Below are positions 32,579-42,719 of a DNA stretch of 64,000 nt, in pieces. The position numbers and the translations under genes were made by a program. The notes below the pieces were generated by a model. That model was not told the DNA's origin. It ran no database searches and worked only from the letters and a program-made list of their open reading frames with translations. The DNA is from Rubrivivax sp. (lineage in GTDB: Bacteria > Pseudomonadota > Gammaproteobacteria > Burkholderiales > Burkholderiaceae_C), in NCBI GenBank assembly GCA_030653385.1, contig JAURZM010000026.1, positions 124,001-188,000 on the forward strand, read 5' to 3'. Position 1 is the stretch's first letter. The number at the start of each line of letters is the position of its first letter.

Positions 32579-35149
32579 TCAATGTTCGATCACCAGGCGT
32601 GACTTGGCTGCTGGCGCCCCGTTTGCCGAGGTCTCGGTGCGGGTTTCGACCGTCATCGGTGCCCGGAAGCGCTTGAGCCGGAGCGCGTTGCCGAGCACGA
32701 AGACACTGGAGAGCGCCATCGCGGCCGCAGCGAAGATCGGCGATAGCAAGGTGCCGTTCACCGGGTAGAGCGCGCCGGCCGCGACCGGGATCAGCACGGC
32801 GTTGTAGGCAAAGGCCCAGAACAGGTTCTGCTTGATGTTGCGGATCGTCGCCTTGCTGAGCGCGATGGCATTCGGCACGCCGCGCAGGTCGCCCGACATC
32901 AACACCACGTCAGCCGCCTCGATCGCGACATCGGTTCCCGTGCCAATGGCAAGCCCAACGTCCGCTTCGGCGAGCGCTGGTGCGTCGTTGATGCCGTCGC
33001 CCTCGAAGGCGACCCGCGCGCCATTGATCCGGAACTTTTTCAGCGCCGCGACCTTGCCGTCCGGCAAGACCTCGGCCGCGACTTCATCGATGCCGAGCTG
33101 CCTGGCGATCGCCGCGGCCGTCGCTGCGTTGTCGCCGGTGATCATCGCGACCTTGAGTCCGAGCGCGTGCAGCGCCTTGATCGCTGCGGGCGTCGTCTCC
33201 TTGATCGGATCGGCGACTGCGATCACCGCCGCCAAACGGCCGTCGATCGCGGCATATAGCGGACTCATGCCATGCTCGCCCAGACGCTGGGCGGTCGACT
33301 GGAAGCTCGCGACATCAAGACCGAGATGCGTCATGAACCGGTCCGCGCCGACGGCGACGGTCCGACCGGCGACCTTGGCCGACACACCGAAGCCCGGTGT
33401 TGCGTAGAAGCCTTCGATGGGTGCGAGCGTGATGTCGCGCAGCTTGGCGGCCGCGACCATCGCTTCGGCGATCGGATGCTCGGAGCGGGTCTCGACCGCC
33501 GCCACGAGAGCCAGAACTTCGTGGTATTCGAAGCCCTCGGCGGGAACCAGGTCGGTCAGCTCGGGGCGCCCTTTGGTCAGTGTGCCGGTTTTGTCGAGCG
33601 CGATGACACTCACATCGCGCAGCGCCTGCAAGGCTTCGCCCTTGCGGAAGAGAATGCCGAGCTCGGCCGCGCGGCCCGTGCCGACCATGATCGAGGTCGG
33701 CGTGGCCAGCCCCATGGCGCACGGGCAGGCGATGATGAGAACCGCGACCGCATTCACGAGAGCGAAGCTCAGCGCCGGGTCCGGACCGAAGATCAGCCAG
33801 ACCAGGAAGGTCAGCGCGGCCGCTGCCATCACCGCCGGGACGAACCACATCGTCACCTTGTCGACCAGCGCCTGGATCGGCAGCTTGGAGCCCTGCGCTT
33901 GTTCGACCAGGCGGATGATCTGCGCGAGCACCGTGTTCGCGCCGACCTTGGTGACGCGGAAACTGAAAGCGCCCGTCTTGTTGATCGTGCCGCCGACGAC
34001 TTCCGCGCCCACCCCCTTCGACACGGGCACCGGCTCGCCGGTGATCATGCTCTCATCAACATAAGAGGCGCCCTCGACGACCTCGCCGTCGACCGGAATC
34101 TTCTCGCCCGGACGAACGAGCACGACGTCACCGGTGCTCACCTGATCGAGTGCTATCTCGACCGTCTCGCCGTTGCGCTGGACGCGTGCGGTCTTGGCCT
34201 GAAGGCCGACGAGCCGCTTGATCGCCTGCGAGGTTCGCCCCTTGGCGCGCGCCTCGAGCGTGCGCCCGAGCAGGATCAAGGTCACGATGACCACGGCGGC
34301 TTCGAAGTAGACGTTGGCCGTACCCGGTGGTAGCACGTCGGGGACAAAGGTCGCGACCACCGAATAGCCGTAGGCCGCCGCCGTGCCGAGCGAGACCAGC
34401 GAGTTCATGTCGGGGGCACCGCGCAGCAAGGCCGGTACGCCCTTGTGGAAGAAGCGCAGCCCCGGACCGAACAGCACCAGGGTGGCCAGAGCGAACTGGA
34501 TGGTCCAGCTCGTCTGCTGACCCAGGACCCCCATCACCCAATGGTGCATGGCGGGAACGAGGTGAGAGCCCATCTCGATGATGAAGACTGGCAAGGTGAG
34601 GATGGATGCTATGAGCAAAGCGCGCCGCAGCGAGCGTGCCTCGCTCTCACGACGCTCGGCGTCCTGATCGCCCGCTGTCGCCGTTGCGGCGGACAAGCGG
34701 CGGGACTTGTAACCCGCCCGTATGACCGCCGCTTCAAGGTCGGCCGTAGATACAACCCCGGCAAGGTGGCGCACCCGCGCGCGCTCGGTCGCCAGGTTGA
34801 CCGTGGCTTCGAGCACGCCCGGGACTTTTGCGAGCGCCTTCTCTACCCGGCCCACACACGACGCGCAGGTCATGTCCTCGATCGCGAGCTCGGTGGTGTC
34901 TTCGCGAACGGTGTAGCCGGCGTTCTTGATGGCGCGAACGGCCGCCTTTGCATCGGCCAAGCCGGTGAAGGTGATGTCGGCGCGCTCGGTGGCGAGATTG
35001 ACCACGGCCGTCTGCACGCCGGGGACCTCTTTCAACGCGCGCTCGACACGGCCGACACACGATGCACACGTCATGCCTTCGACCGGCAGGCTTAGCCGAG
35101 TGACTGAGGACATGGCTGGATGGGCGCTTTGTTGTGCAACGAAAGCCAT
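32579..35149 (-). CDS. copA: Cu(I)/monovalent metal P1B-type ATPase (cluster 1)
   Basis: 856 aa from ATG 35149 (GAGG eight bases upstream). Two N-terminal HMA domains, each with GMTCASC or DMTCASC, then eight predicted membrane helices with the transport motif CPC ([12 protein letters not shown], near residue 471), the phosphorylated Asp in DKTGTLT, the HP locus (SEHPIAEA) and [10 protein letters not shown]. The last helices carry YN and MxxSS, as in Cu(I)/Ag(I) exporters. It pumps metal to the periplasm. Head gene of copA-grx-fdr-cueR; promoter overlaps the end of the RND operon. Confidence 0.96.
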   Translation of the reverse strand: MAFVAQQSAHPAMSSVTRLSLPVEGMTCASCVGRVERALKEVPGVQTAVVNLATERADITFTGLADAKAAVRAIKNAGYTVREDTTELAIEDMTCASCVGRVEKALAKVPGVLEATVNLATERARVRHLAGVVSTADLEAAVIRAGYKSRRLSAATATAGDQDAERRESEARSLRRALLIASILTLPVFIIEMGSHLVPAMHHWVMGVLGQQTSWTIQFALATLVLFGPGLRFFHKGVPALLRGAPDMNSLVSLGTAAAYGYSVVATFVPDVLPPGTANVYFEAAVVIVTLILLGRTLEARAKGRTSQAIKRLVGLQAKTARVQRNGETVEIALDQVSTGDVVLVRPGEKIPVDGEVVEGASYVDESMITGEPVPVSKGVGAEVVGGTINKTGAFSFRVTKVGANTVLAQIIRLVEQAQGSKLPIQALVDKVTMWFVPAVMAAAALTFLVWLIFGPDPALSFALVNAVAVLIIACPCAMGLATPTSIMVGTGRAAELGILFRKGEALQALRDVSVIALDKTGTLTKGRPELTDLVPAEGFEYHEVLALVAAVETRSEHPIAEAMVAAAKLRDITLAPIEGFYATPGFGVSAKVAGRTVAVGADRFMTHLGLDVASFQSTAQRLGEHGMSPLYAAIDGRLAAVIAVADPIKETTPAAIKALHALGLKVAMITGDNAATAAAIARQLGIDEVAAEVLPDGKVAALKKFRINGARVAFEGDGINDAPALAEADVGLAIGTGTDVAIEAADVVLMSGDLRGVPNAIALSKATIRNIKQNLFWAFAYNAVLIPVAAGALYPVNGTLLSPIFAAAAMALSSVFVLGNALRLKRFRAPMTVETRTETSANGAPAAKSRLVIEH

Positions 35150-35190
35150 TGAATTGCCTCTTGAATGTTCTGGTGAAGTGAAGTCTCAAG

Positions 35191-35212
35191 CTTCTAACCA
35201 TGGGAAGGTCAA
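35191..35212 (-). promoter_or_regulatory. CueR-type promoter of copA (cluster 1)
   Basis: Minus strand: -35 TTGACC (35207-35212) and dyad CTTCCCATGGTTAGAAG (35191-35207), with a -10-like GAGACT about 19 bases downstream. The -35 overlaps the stop codon of the NodT-like gene. Confidence 0.65.
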
Positions 35213-36711
35213 GGCTTGTGGAAAGTTTGTTTCGCTGCAAGCAACTTCGAAGTGCCGTCGGCACCGCTGCAGTCCTGGTCCGGCTGCGCGCAGATCTGCC
35301 AGCCGCCACCCAAGGCCTTGTAGATGCTGACAACGGCAAGTCGCTGGTCGGTACGGGCGCCTGCCAGCGCGCGCCGGCTGGCAAAGTCGGACCGTTCGGC
35401 TTCGAGCACATCCAGGTAGATGCCTTCACCAGCTGAAAACCGCACGCGGGCAAGGCGAGCCGCCTCGCGATGTGCCGCAGACTCCAACAAACGCAGCCGC
35501 AGCGTGCTGCCTGCGGCGCCATAGGCCTTGAAGGCATCGTCGGTTTCCTGCAGCGCGCGCAACACGGTCTGGTCATAGACGATCAAGGCCTCTTTGGTGC
35601 GTGCCTCGCTGGCAGCGATCCGGGCACGCACGCGCCCGGTATCGAGAAAAGACCAGCGAATGACTGGGCCGAGGAAACTGGACAGCGCTCCAGCGCCACT
35701 CATCGCATCGAGACTTCCCGCGACGAACCCGATCGAACCTTGCACCTGGACCTCGGGGTAGAGACCGGCTGTCTCTACCCCGATGCGGGCGGTTGCCGCA
35801 GCAAGGGTCCGTTCGGCCGCCGCAATATCGGCGCGCCGAGACAGGAGTGCGGCGGGATTCCCGACGGCGATCGTTTGAACCGCCAGCGATTCGGGCCCAG
35901 GCGTGGCAGCAGGTGGTTTGAATGTCTGGGGCGTTTCGCCGAGCAGGGTGGCCAGTGCGCTGGTGGAGGCCGCGCGACGGCGCTCCAGTTCGGGCGCGGC
36001 CATCTCCACATGGTGCAACAAGGCCTCGGCACGGAGCCGGTCGAATTCGCTGGCCGAACCGGCGCGCACGAGACGCTCGACCAGGCCCAGGCTTTTGCGC
36101 TGGCTTTGGCTGATGTCGGCGGCGACAGCGAGTTCGGCCTCGATACCGCGTAGCTCGAACCAGGTGGCGGCCACCGCGGCCGCGACGCCCGCCTGCACAC
36201 CGCGCAGCAGCGCCTCGCGGGAGCCCGCTTGCGCCTGAGCGGCCTCCACCGACCGCCGTACACGGCCAAAGAGATCGATTTCCCAGCCAGCGTCGACCGC
36301 GCCGCGATGGGTTTCGATCTGACGCGGCTGGCCAGGTGGTGTCTCGACCTCACTGCGGCGACGGTTCTCGCGGCCGAGCGCGGCACCACCGCGCGGCACA
36401 AAGCCCTGACGGCTTTCGCCCAGCATGGCCTTGGCCTCTTCCAGCCGAACGGCTGCGATGCCGATGTCATGGTTGGCCGCGAGCGCCCGCTCGATCAAGG
36501 TGGACAGCACTGGGTCGTCGAAGGCGCGCCACCACGCCACCTCGACGGCCCCCGAGCCGAGACCCGCGGGTGACTCGCCGAAGCTGATGGGAAACTGCGA
36601 CGAAGGCAGTGAAGGAAGCGGCGGCGGTGTGTAGTCGGGGCCCACCGCCGCACATCCGGCCAGCATGAGCGCACTCAGGGGGAACAGAACTGCTTGATAG
36701 GGACTTCTCAT
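35209..36711 (-). CDS. RND efflux outer-membrane lipoprotein (NodT family)
   Basis: 500 aa. A signal peptide ends in a lipobox (LMLAGC), followed by VGPDYTPP, the standard start of NodT/OprM-type channels; two TolC-like coiled-coil repeats follow. It forms the outer-membrane exit for the RND pump. Its ATG overlaps the RND stop (ATGA). Confidence 0.93.
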   Translation of the reverse strand: MRSPYQAVLFPLSALMLAGCAAVGPDYTPPPLPSLPSSQFPISFGESPAGLGSGAVEVAWWRAFDDPVLSTLIERALAANHDIGIAAVRLEEAKAMLGESRQGFVPRGGAALGRENRRRSEVETPPGQPRQIETHRGAVDAGWEIDLFGRVRRSVEAAQAQAGSREALLRGVQAGVAAAVAATWFELRGIEAELAVAADISQSQRKSLGLVERLVRAGSASEFDRLRAEALLHHVEMAAPELERRRAASTSALATLLGETPQTFKPPAATPGPESLAVQTIAVGNPAALLSRRADIAAAERTLAAATARIGVETAGLYPEVQVQGSIGFVAGSLDAMSGAGALSSFLGPVIRWSFLDTGRVRARIAASEARTKEALIVYDQTVLRALQETDDAFKAYGAAGSTLRLRLLESAAHREAARLARVRFSAGEGIYLDVLEAERSDFASRRALAGARTDQRLAVVSIYKALGGGWQICAQPDQDCSGADGTSKLLAAKQTFHKP

Positions 36712-39700
36712 GACAAGCTCCCCGCCATGCGCGGCTTGGCGCTTGACCTGTGCCGCTCGAAGCGGGCCGACAGGCCGCGCATCAGCACGTAAAAGACCGG
36801 CGTCAGGAACAATCCGAACAGCGTCACGCCGAGCATCCCTGCAAAGACCGCAATCCCCATCGCTTGGCGCATCTCAGCCCCTGCGCCGGTGGCCAGTACC
36901 AGCGGAACGACGCCGGCAATGAAGGCCAGTGAGGTCATCAGGATGGGCCGCAGCCGCAGGCGGCATGCCTCGATGACCGCATCCAGCGCGCTTGCACCTT
37001 CGCCCTCGCGGTTGCGTGCGAACTCGACGATGAGGATTGCGTTCTTGGCGGCCAGACCAACGAGCACGATGAGGCCGATCTGGACGAACACGTTGTTGTC
37101 GCCGCCCACCAGCCAGACGCCGACAATTGCGCTCAGCAGACACATCGGCACGATCAGCAGGACCGACAAGGGCAGCAGCCAGCTGTTGTATTGCGCCGCG
37201 AGAATCAGATAGGCCAGCAGCACACACAGCGGGAAGATGAACAGCGCCGAATCTCCGGCCAGCTTTTGCTGGTAGGTGAGGTCAGTCCATTCGAAGCCCA
37301 TGCCTTCTGGCAGGACCTCCTTCGCCAGGCGCTCCATGACCGCAACCGCTTGCCCCGAACTGACGCCAGCCGTCGCGCCCCCCGAGATGTCGGCCGAGGG
37401 GTAGCCGTTGTAGTGAATCACGCGGTCTGGACCGGAACTCGGCGAGACGGTGACAAACGAGGACAAGGGCAGCATGTCCCCGGCCGCGTTTCGCACCTGC
37501 AAGCGGCCGATGGCTTCGGCCTGCATGCGGTGGTCCGCATCCGCTTGGGCCGTCACCTTGTAGGTGCGACCGAAGCGGTTGAAGTCGTTGACATAAAGGG
37601 AACCGAGATAGACCTGCAGCGACTCGAACACATCCGCCAGACGGACCCCCTGGCTCTTGGCCCGGGTGCGATCGATGGTGACGTCGAGCTGCGGTGCATT
37701 GACGTCCAAGCTGGTGAGAAGCCCGGCCACCTGTCCCGACTCGGTGGCCTTCGTCATCAGGATCTGGGTCTGCTGCACCAGGGCATCGAGCCCGGCGCCG
37801 CTGCGGTCCTCGACCAGCATCTTGAAGCCACCGGTTGCGCCAAGGCCGGGCACCGGTGGCGGCGGGAACACGCCAAGGAAGCCGTCGGGGATGCTGGCGA
37901 ATTTCGCCTGCAGGCGAGCGGCGATCGCGGTCGCGGTGAGATCGGGCGTCGTGCGATCTTTGAACGGGTCGAGCATGACAAACATGACCGCGGCGTTTGG
38001 CACGTTGACAAAGCCGTTGATCGAAAGTCCCGGGAACGCAACGACGCTTTCGACACCCGGTTCGGCCAGCGCGATCTTCGACATCTGCTTGGCGACAGCG
38101 TCGGTGCGGTCCAACGATGCCGAGTTGGGTAGCTGGGCGATGCCCACAAGATAGTATTTGTCCTGCACCGGCACGAAACCCGGCGGGACAGCCTTGAACC
38201 CGAAGTACGTCAGCGCAAGAAGCCCGCCGTAGACCAGCAGCGCCACGCCGCTGATCCGCACCACCTTGCGGACCGTGTTGCCATAGGCGTCCGGTGCATG
38301 CTGGAACGGCCGGCCAAGCGCCTCAAACAAGCGGTCAGCGCGGCCACGCAGGCTGCGCGGGTCACGCACGATCCCCGCCTTGCGCGGCCGCAACAAGAGC
38401 CTGGCAAGCGCCGGGCTGAGCGTGAGCGAATTGACCGCCGACAGAATGGTCGAGATCGCGATCGTGAGCGCAAATTGGCGATAGAACTCACCCTGCAGAC
38501 CGCTCAGGAACGCGGTCGGGATGAAGACGGCGGCGAGCACCGAGGTGATTGCGATGATCGGACCGGTGACCTCGTCCATGGCGCGCCTGGCGGCCTGAGC
38601 GGGTTCCTCGCCGTTTTCGATGTGGCGTTCGACGTTCTCGACCACGACGATCGCATCGTCGACGACGATGCCGATCGACAGCACCAGGCCAAACAAGGAC
38701 AAGGTGTTGAGCGAGAAGCCCATCAGGTGCATGACGGCGAAGGTGCCGATCAGCGACACCGGCACTGCCATCAGGGGAATGAGTGAAGCCCGCCAGTTGC
38801 GCAGGAACAGCACCACCACGATGACGACGAGAAGGATCGCCTCCAGCAGGGTGGTTGCCACCGACTGCAGCGAAGCACGGACAAAAACCGTCGGGTCATA
38901 CGCGATGCGCGAGCTGAGTCCGGCCGGGAAGCTGCCTTCAAGCCGCTGCATGGTGGTCCGCACCGACTGCGCAACGTCGAGTGCATTGGCGCCCGGGCTC
39001 TGAACGATCTGCAGCGCGACGGCGGGCTCGCCGTCAAGCAGGCTGCGCAGTGCGTAGGCATCGGCCCCCATCTCGATGCGGGCGACATCGCGCAAGCGCG
39101 TCACCTGGCCGTCGCTGCCCGTGCGAACGATGATCTCGCCGAACTGCTTCTCGTCGGTCAAGCGACCGAGCGTGTTCACCGTCACCTGGAAAGCGGCACT
39201 GGAGTTGGGGGCCTGCCCAACGGATCCGGCCGCCACTTGCACGTTCTGCTCGCGCACTGCGGCAATCACGTCGCCGGCCGTCAGACCGCGTGCGGCAATC
39301 AGGCTCGGATCGAGCCAGAGCCGCATGCTGTATTCGCCAGCGCCCCAAACCAGGACGTCGCTGACCCCCGGGATGCGGGACAACTCGTCGCGCACCTGGA
39401 GGTAGGCGTAGTTGGAAACATAGAGAGTGTCGTAGCGTTTGTCGGGCGACAGCAGGTGGACCACCATCAGGATGTCCGGCGAGGTCTTCTGCGTGACGAC
39501 ACCTTGGCGCTGCACCTCTTCAGGCAAACGCGGCAGCGCGCGCGAGACCCGGTTTTGCACCTGGATCTGTGCCATGTCGGCGTTTGTTCCTTGCGCAAAA
39601 GTGACGGTCAGGACCATTCGGCCGTCGGTTGCCGATTGCGAAGACATGTACAGCATGCCCTCGACACCGGTGATCGCCTGTTCGAGTGGCGCTGCCACTG

Positions 39701-39884
39701 TTTCGGCAATCACCTTGGGATTGGCTCCCGGATAGGAGGCGGTCACCTGCACGGTCGGCGGCGTCACCGCCGGATACTCGCTGAGCGGCAATTGGAAGAA
39801 GGCAACGGTGCCGGCGATCACCATCAGAACGGAGAGGACGATGGCAAAGATCGGGCGATCGATGAAAAAGCGTGGGAACGTCAT
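36708..39884 (-). CDS. RND efflux permease, HAE1 family
   Basis: 1058 aa, full length. Starts MTFPRFFIDRPIFAIVLSVL. Twelve membrane helices with two large periplasmic loops; the proton-relay Asp pair is in SIGIVVDDAIVVVENVE (TM4). HAE1 pumps (AcrB, MexB, GesB) expel organic molecules and, in GesB, gold complexes; HME pumps (CusA) have a Met relay not evident here. Middle gene of a coupled three-gene operon under a CueR-type promoter. Confidence 0.95.
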   Translation of the reverse strand: MTFPRFFIDRPIFAIVLSVLMVIAGTVAFFQLPLSEYPAVTPPTVQVTASYPGANPKVIAETVAAPLEQAITGVEGMLYMSSQSATDGRMVLTVTFAQGTNADMAQIQVQNRVSRALPRLPEEVQRQGVVTQKTSPDILMVVHLLSPDKRYDTLYVSNYAYLQVRDELSRIPGVSDVLVWGAGEYSMRLWLDPSLIAARGLTAGDVIAAVREQNVQVAAGSVGQAPNSSAAFQVTVNTLGRLTDEKQFGEIIVRTGSDGQVTRLRDVARIEMGADAYALRSLLDGEPAVALQIVQSPGANALDVAQSVRTTMQRLEGSFPAGLSSRIAYDPTVFVRASLQSVATTLLEAILLVVIVVVLFLRNWRASLIPLMAVPVSLIGTFAVMHLMGFSLNTLSLFGLVLSIGIVVDDAIVVVENVERHIENGEEPAQAARRAMDEVTGPIIAITSVLAAVFIPTAFLSGLQGEFYRQFALTIAISTILSAVNSLTLSPALARLLLRPRKAGIVRDPRSLRGRADRLFEALGRPFQHAPDAYGNTVRKVVRISGVALLVYGGLLALTYFGFKAVPPGFVPVQDKYYLVGIAQLPNSASLDRTDAVAKQMSKIALAEPGVESVVAFPGLSINGFVNVPNAAVMFVMLDPFKDRTTPDLTATAIAARLQAKFASIPDGFLGVFPPPPVPGLGATGGFKMLVEDRSGAGLDALVQQTQILMTKATESGQVAGLLTSLDVNAPQLDVTIDRTRAKSQGVRLADVFESLQVYLGSLYVNDFNRFGRTYKVTAQADADHRMQAEAIGRLQVRNAAGDMLPLSSFVTVSPSSGPDRVIHYNGYPSADISGGATAGVSSGQAVAVMERLAKEVLPEGMGFEWTDLTYQQKLAGDSALFIFPLCVLLAYLILAAQYNSWLLPLSVLLIVPMCLLSAIVGVWLVGGDNNVFVQIGLIVLVGLAAKNAILIVEFARNREGEGASALDAVIEACRLRLRPILMTSLAFIAGVVPLVLATGAGAEMRQAMGIAVFAGMLGVTLFGLFLTPVFYVLMRGLSARFERHRSSAKPRMAGSLS

Positions 39885-41047
39885 TGCGGTGCTCCCATGG
39901 TTTGCGGCACGGCACTGCGTGTACCGTCAATGGCGGCTGACTGTGGCGTGACCTGCATGCCTGCGCGCACCAGCCCCTTGACGACGATGCGCTCGCCGGG
40001 CTGCAGGCCTTGTTCGATGACGCGCAAACCGTCGACCACCGGGCCCAGCTCAACGGGCCGGTACTCCGTCTTGTCATCCTTGCCGACAACGAGCACATAA
40101 CGGCTGCCCTGATCGGTGCCTATCGACTGATCGGAGACCAGAACCCTGGCTTGCGGCGCTCCAGTCTCCAGTTTGACCTTGGCAAAAAGACCAGGCGTCA
40201 AGTGCCCACCGGGGTTGTCGACAACCGCGCGGATACGCACTGTTCCCGTGCCCCGATCGCTGGTGTTGGAGAGGAAGTCGACACGGCCGGACCTCGAATA
40301 GGTCTTGTCGGTGACCAGTGCCACCATGACCTTCGCTGCCTGAGAGCCCTGCAAGTTCGCGTTGGCGCGGCCTGCGGCGAGCGATCGCAAGTAAGTGCGT
40401 TCATCGACATCGAAATAGACATGGAGCGGATCGACCGAGACGATCGTCGTGAGCGGCGTCACGCCGCTGGCGACGTAGTTGCCTTCGGTGACGAGGGCCT
40501 GGCCGACACGGCCACTGATCGGCGCCGTGACGCGCGCGAAACTCAGATCCAGTTGCGCCGCATCCAGCGCCGCCTTTGCGGCGTCGGCCTGTGCTTTGCC
40601 CGCATTCAGCGCGGCCGTTGCAGTGTCCAGGCGATCACGTGCGACGATCTTCTGGGCGAACAGCTCTTCGGCTCTTGCATGTTCCGCCTGCGCGAGCATC
40701 AAGGCCGCTTCAGCCTGGCGCAGGCGTGCCGTCGCGGCGTTCAGCGTGGTCTGGAAAGCCCGAGGATCAATGAGAAAGAGTTCGCGGCCCTTTTCGACGA
40801 AACGTCCCTCGGGCACGCTCACGTCCTGAATGTAGCCAGCGACCCTTGGGCGCAGCTCAACCCGCTTCACCGCGGTCAGCGAGCCGGTGAACTCGACAAA
40901 TGGCGTCACCGGGCGAACGATCACCTCGGCCACCGGAACACCGGGTGGCATCGCGGGGGCGGGGGACGACACCGTCGTCTTGCATCCGGCAACAACGAGC
41001 GCGACGCCCATCGCTGCAGTGATCAGGGTTACGCGCTTGACTTTCAT
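39881..41047 (-). CDS. RND efflux periplasmic adaptor (MFP)
   Basis: 388 aa from ATG 41047, with GGAAG upstream. Lipoprotein signal ending VVAGC, then the split lipoyl domain (RVELRPRVAGYIQDVSVPEG), helical hairpin, beta-barrel and membrane-proximal domain. Connects pump and channel. It overlaps the permease start by four bases. The promoter region upstream carries a MerR-type dyad. Confidence 0.94.
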   Translation of the reverse strand: MKVKRVTLITAAMGVALVVAGCKTTVSSPAPAMPPGVPVAEVIVRPVTPFVEFTGSLTAVKRVELRPRVAGYIQDVSVPEGRFVEKGRELFLIDPRAFQTTLNAATARLRQAEAALMLAQAEHARAEELFAQKIVARDRLDTATAALNAGKAQADAAKAALDAAQLDLSFARVTAPISGRVGQALVTEGNYVASGVTPLTTIVSVDPLHVYFDVDERTYLRSLAAGRANANLQGSQAAKVMVALVTDKTYSRSGRVDFLSNTSDRGTGTVRIRAVVDNPGGHLTPGLFAKVKLETGAPQARVLVSDQSIGTDQGSRYVLVVGKDDKTEYRPVELGPVVDGLRVIEQGLQPGERIVVKGLVRAGMQVTPQSAAIDGTRSAVPQTMGAPQ

Positions 41048-41118
41048 CACTCTTCCTTTCGCGACGGGAGTCGACTGGGTTTCACGGAGCTGAATCAGCT
41101 TCTGCTGCGTTTGTCGCA

Positions 41119-41140
41119 CTTGCCACGCTTGGAAGGTCAA
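41119..41140 (-). promoter_or_regulatory. CueR-type promoter of the RND operon
   Basis: Minus strand: -35 TTGACC (41135-41140) and dyad CTTCCAAGCGTGGCAAG (41119-41135), about 70 bases ahead of the adaptor gene. It shares TTGACCTTCCAA with the promoter at 54500-54520. The rest of the 370-base gap 41048-41417 shows no gene. Confidence 0.55.
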
Positions 41141-41417
41141 GCGTTCTCTTTCCGGACTCGAACGTTCCGTCGCAAGGTGCTGAACACTTTCCCCAGATGC
41201 CCGTGCAGCAACCGTCTCGGCATGCTGACCGCGACGGCGATGGCCGGACAGCACCGCGCGGTGCTCGGAAAGGGCGGTGGATCTCATGGCGTGGGCTCCT
41301 CATCGACTGCGGTCGGGCCGATGTGCCAACCGTCACGCCCATCTTCCCCAAACGCGGCGGCTTGGGAGCGACGACTGTCCGACGCTTTGCGCCAAGCAGC
41401 CGCCCGACGCGATGTCC

Positions 41418-42374
41418 CTACGGCTTGCGCAGGGCGCCCGGTGGGCGATTCGCTCCCGCGATCTCGCTGGGCGTGGTGTCCACCACACGCAAAAACGAAC
41501 GCCGCATCGAGTCGGCACTGCCGAAGCCGCACTTGGCGGCCACCGACTTCACGCCCACACCAGACGCCTCGAGCAGGCTGCGTGCCACCTCGACGCGCAC
41601 TCGCTCGACGAAGCGCGCCGGCGTCGTGCCCTTCTCACTGCGAAAGACGCGCGTGAACTGGCGCGCGCTCATGTGCATGTTGGCGGCCATGCGCTCGACG
41701 CTGATGTCTTCGGCAAGGTGCTCGAAGATCCAGTTCTCCAGGTCGTCGAAGGGCTTGATCGAGTTGGACTGCAGCGTGAGCAGCTTGCTCAGCTGCGAGT
41801 AGCTCGCGGTCCGCCGGACGAAAAGCACGAGCCACTGCGCGATCGCGAAGGCCTTGCGTGGGCCGAAGTCCTCCTCGACGAACAGCAGCGCCAGGTCGAT
41901 GCCGGTCGTGATGCCGGCAGAGGTGTAGATGTGACCGTCCTTCACGAAGATCGAACCGCGCACGAGCTCGACGCGCGGGTAGCGCTCGGCCAGGTGGTCG
42001 CACCACTGCCAATGAGTGACTGCGCGCCGGCCCTCCAGTGCGCCCGACGCGGCGAGGACGAAGGTGCCGAGGCAGCTTGCGCCGACGCGCCGCGCCTGCG
42101 ACGACATCTCTTTCAGCCAACGCAGATAGACCGGGTCGTAGCGGCCCGATGGTGCCTCGGGCCCGCCCACCACCCAGAGCGTGTCGATGGGGCGATCGAA
42201 CTTGCGGAAGTGGGTGCCGCCGGTGACCCGCAGCCCCCGGTTGATCTCGGTCGAGCCATCAGGCTCCGGCGACACCAGTTCGATCTCGTAGTCGCACTGG
42301 GCGAACACCTCCAGTGGACCCGCAAGGTCCTGCACCTCGAACGGCGGCACACCTGTGAGGACGATTCTGCGCAT
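41418..42374 (-). CDS. GlxA-type AraC-family transcriptional regulator
   Basis: 318 aa. N-terminal DJ-1/PfpI-like amidase-fold domain with an elbow Cys (GASCLGTFVLAASGAL), used for ligand sensing rather than catalysis in these regulators. C-terminal double HTH (DISVERMAANMHMSARQFTR, then KCGFGSADSMRRSFLRV). Divergent from the serine hydrolase gene, which it may control. Confidence 0.88.
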   Translation of the reverse strand: MRRIVLTGVPPFEVQDLAGPLEVFAQCDYEIELVSPEPDGSTEINRGLRVTGGTHFRKFDRPIDTLWVVGGPEAPSGRYDPVYLRWLKEMSSQARRVGASCLGTFVLAASGALEGRRAVTHWQWCDHLAERYPRVELVRGSIFVKDGHIYTSAGITTGIDLALLFVEEDFGPRKAFAIAQWLVLFVRRTASYSQLSKLLTLQSNSIKPFDDLENWIFEHLAEDISVERMAANMHMSARQFTRVFRSEKGTTPARFVERVRVEVARSLLEASGVGVKSVAAKCGFGSADSMRRSFLRVVDTTPSEIAGANRPPGALRKP

Positions 42375-42719
42375 CGGCAGCCATTGTGTCCGAAAGCGTC
42401 GGCACGATGTCTGTTTTGGTCGTCCCCCAGGCTGTCTGCGCCTGGGGACCCGGCGCTTGCCTGCGGGCGAGGATGCGAGCTCAGTTTGTCGCGTGCGCAG
42501 GACGCTGCCAGCGCAGACTCGTTGTCAAGCGGCCTCGTGCTGCTGCGGCTGTCGGGCCTGGTGCGCGGGCTCCCGTCAGATGAAGGCTGGCCACCACGGC
42601 ACAGGCGCACGGCAACTTCAACCGAACCTCATCCGGAAAGGGGCGCGAAAGACCCGGTGAACTCCTACCCACAGCCTGCCACCCTGCACAACCCTTTCAA
42701 TCCCCACGAAGGAGAGACC
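42375..42719. other. Divergent intergenic region, no gene seen
   Basis: 345 bases between the AraC-type regulator and the serine hydrolase. No convincing gene or operator palindrome by eye; the expected place for the regulator's sites. Confidence 0.4.

Noticed and set aside
33272..34333. Long plus-strand open frame opposite copA (353 codons)
   Set aside because: Shadow of the ATPase gene: no family features, and its amino-acid composition (Arg, Asp, Gly, His) mirrors antisense of a GC-rich gene.
37191..38132. Plus-strand frame opposite the RND permease
   Set aside because: Antisense shadow in a GC-rich gene with clear coding on the minus strand.
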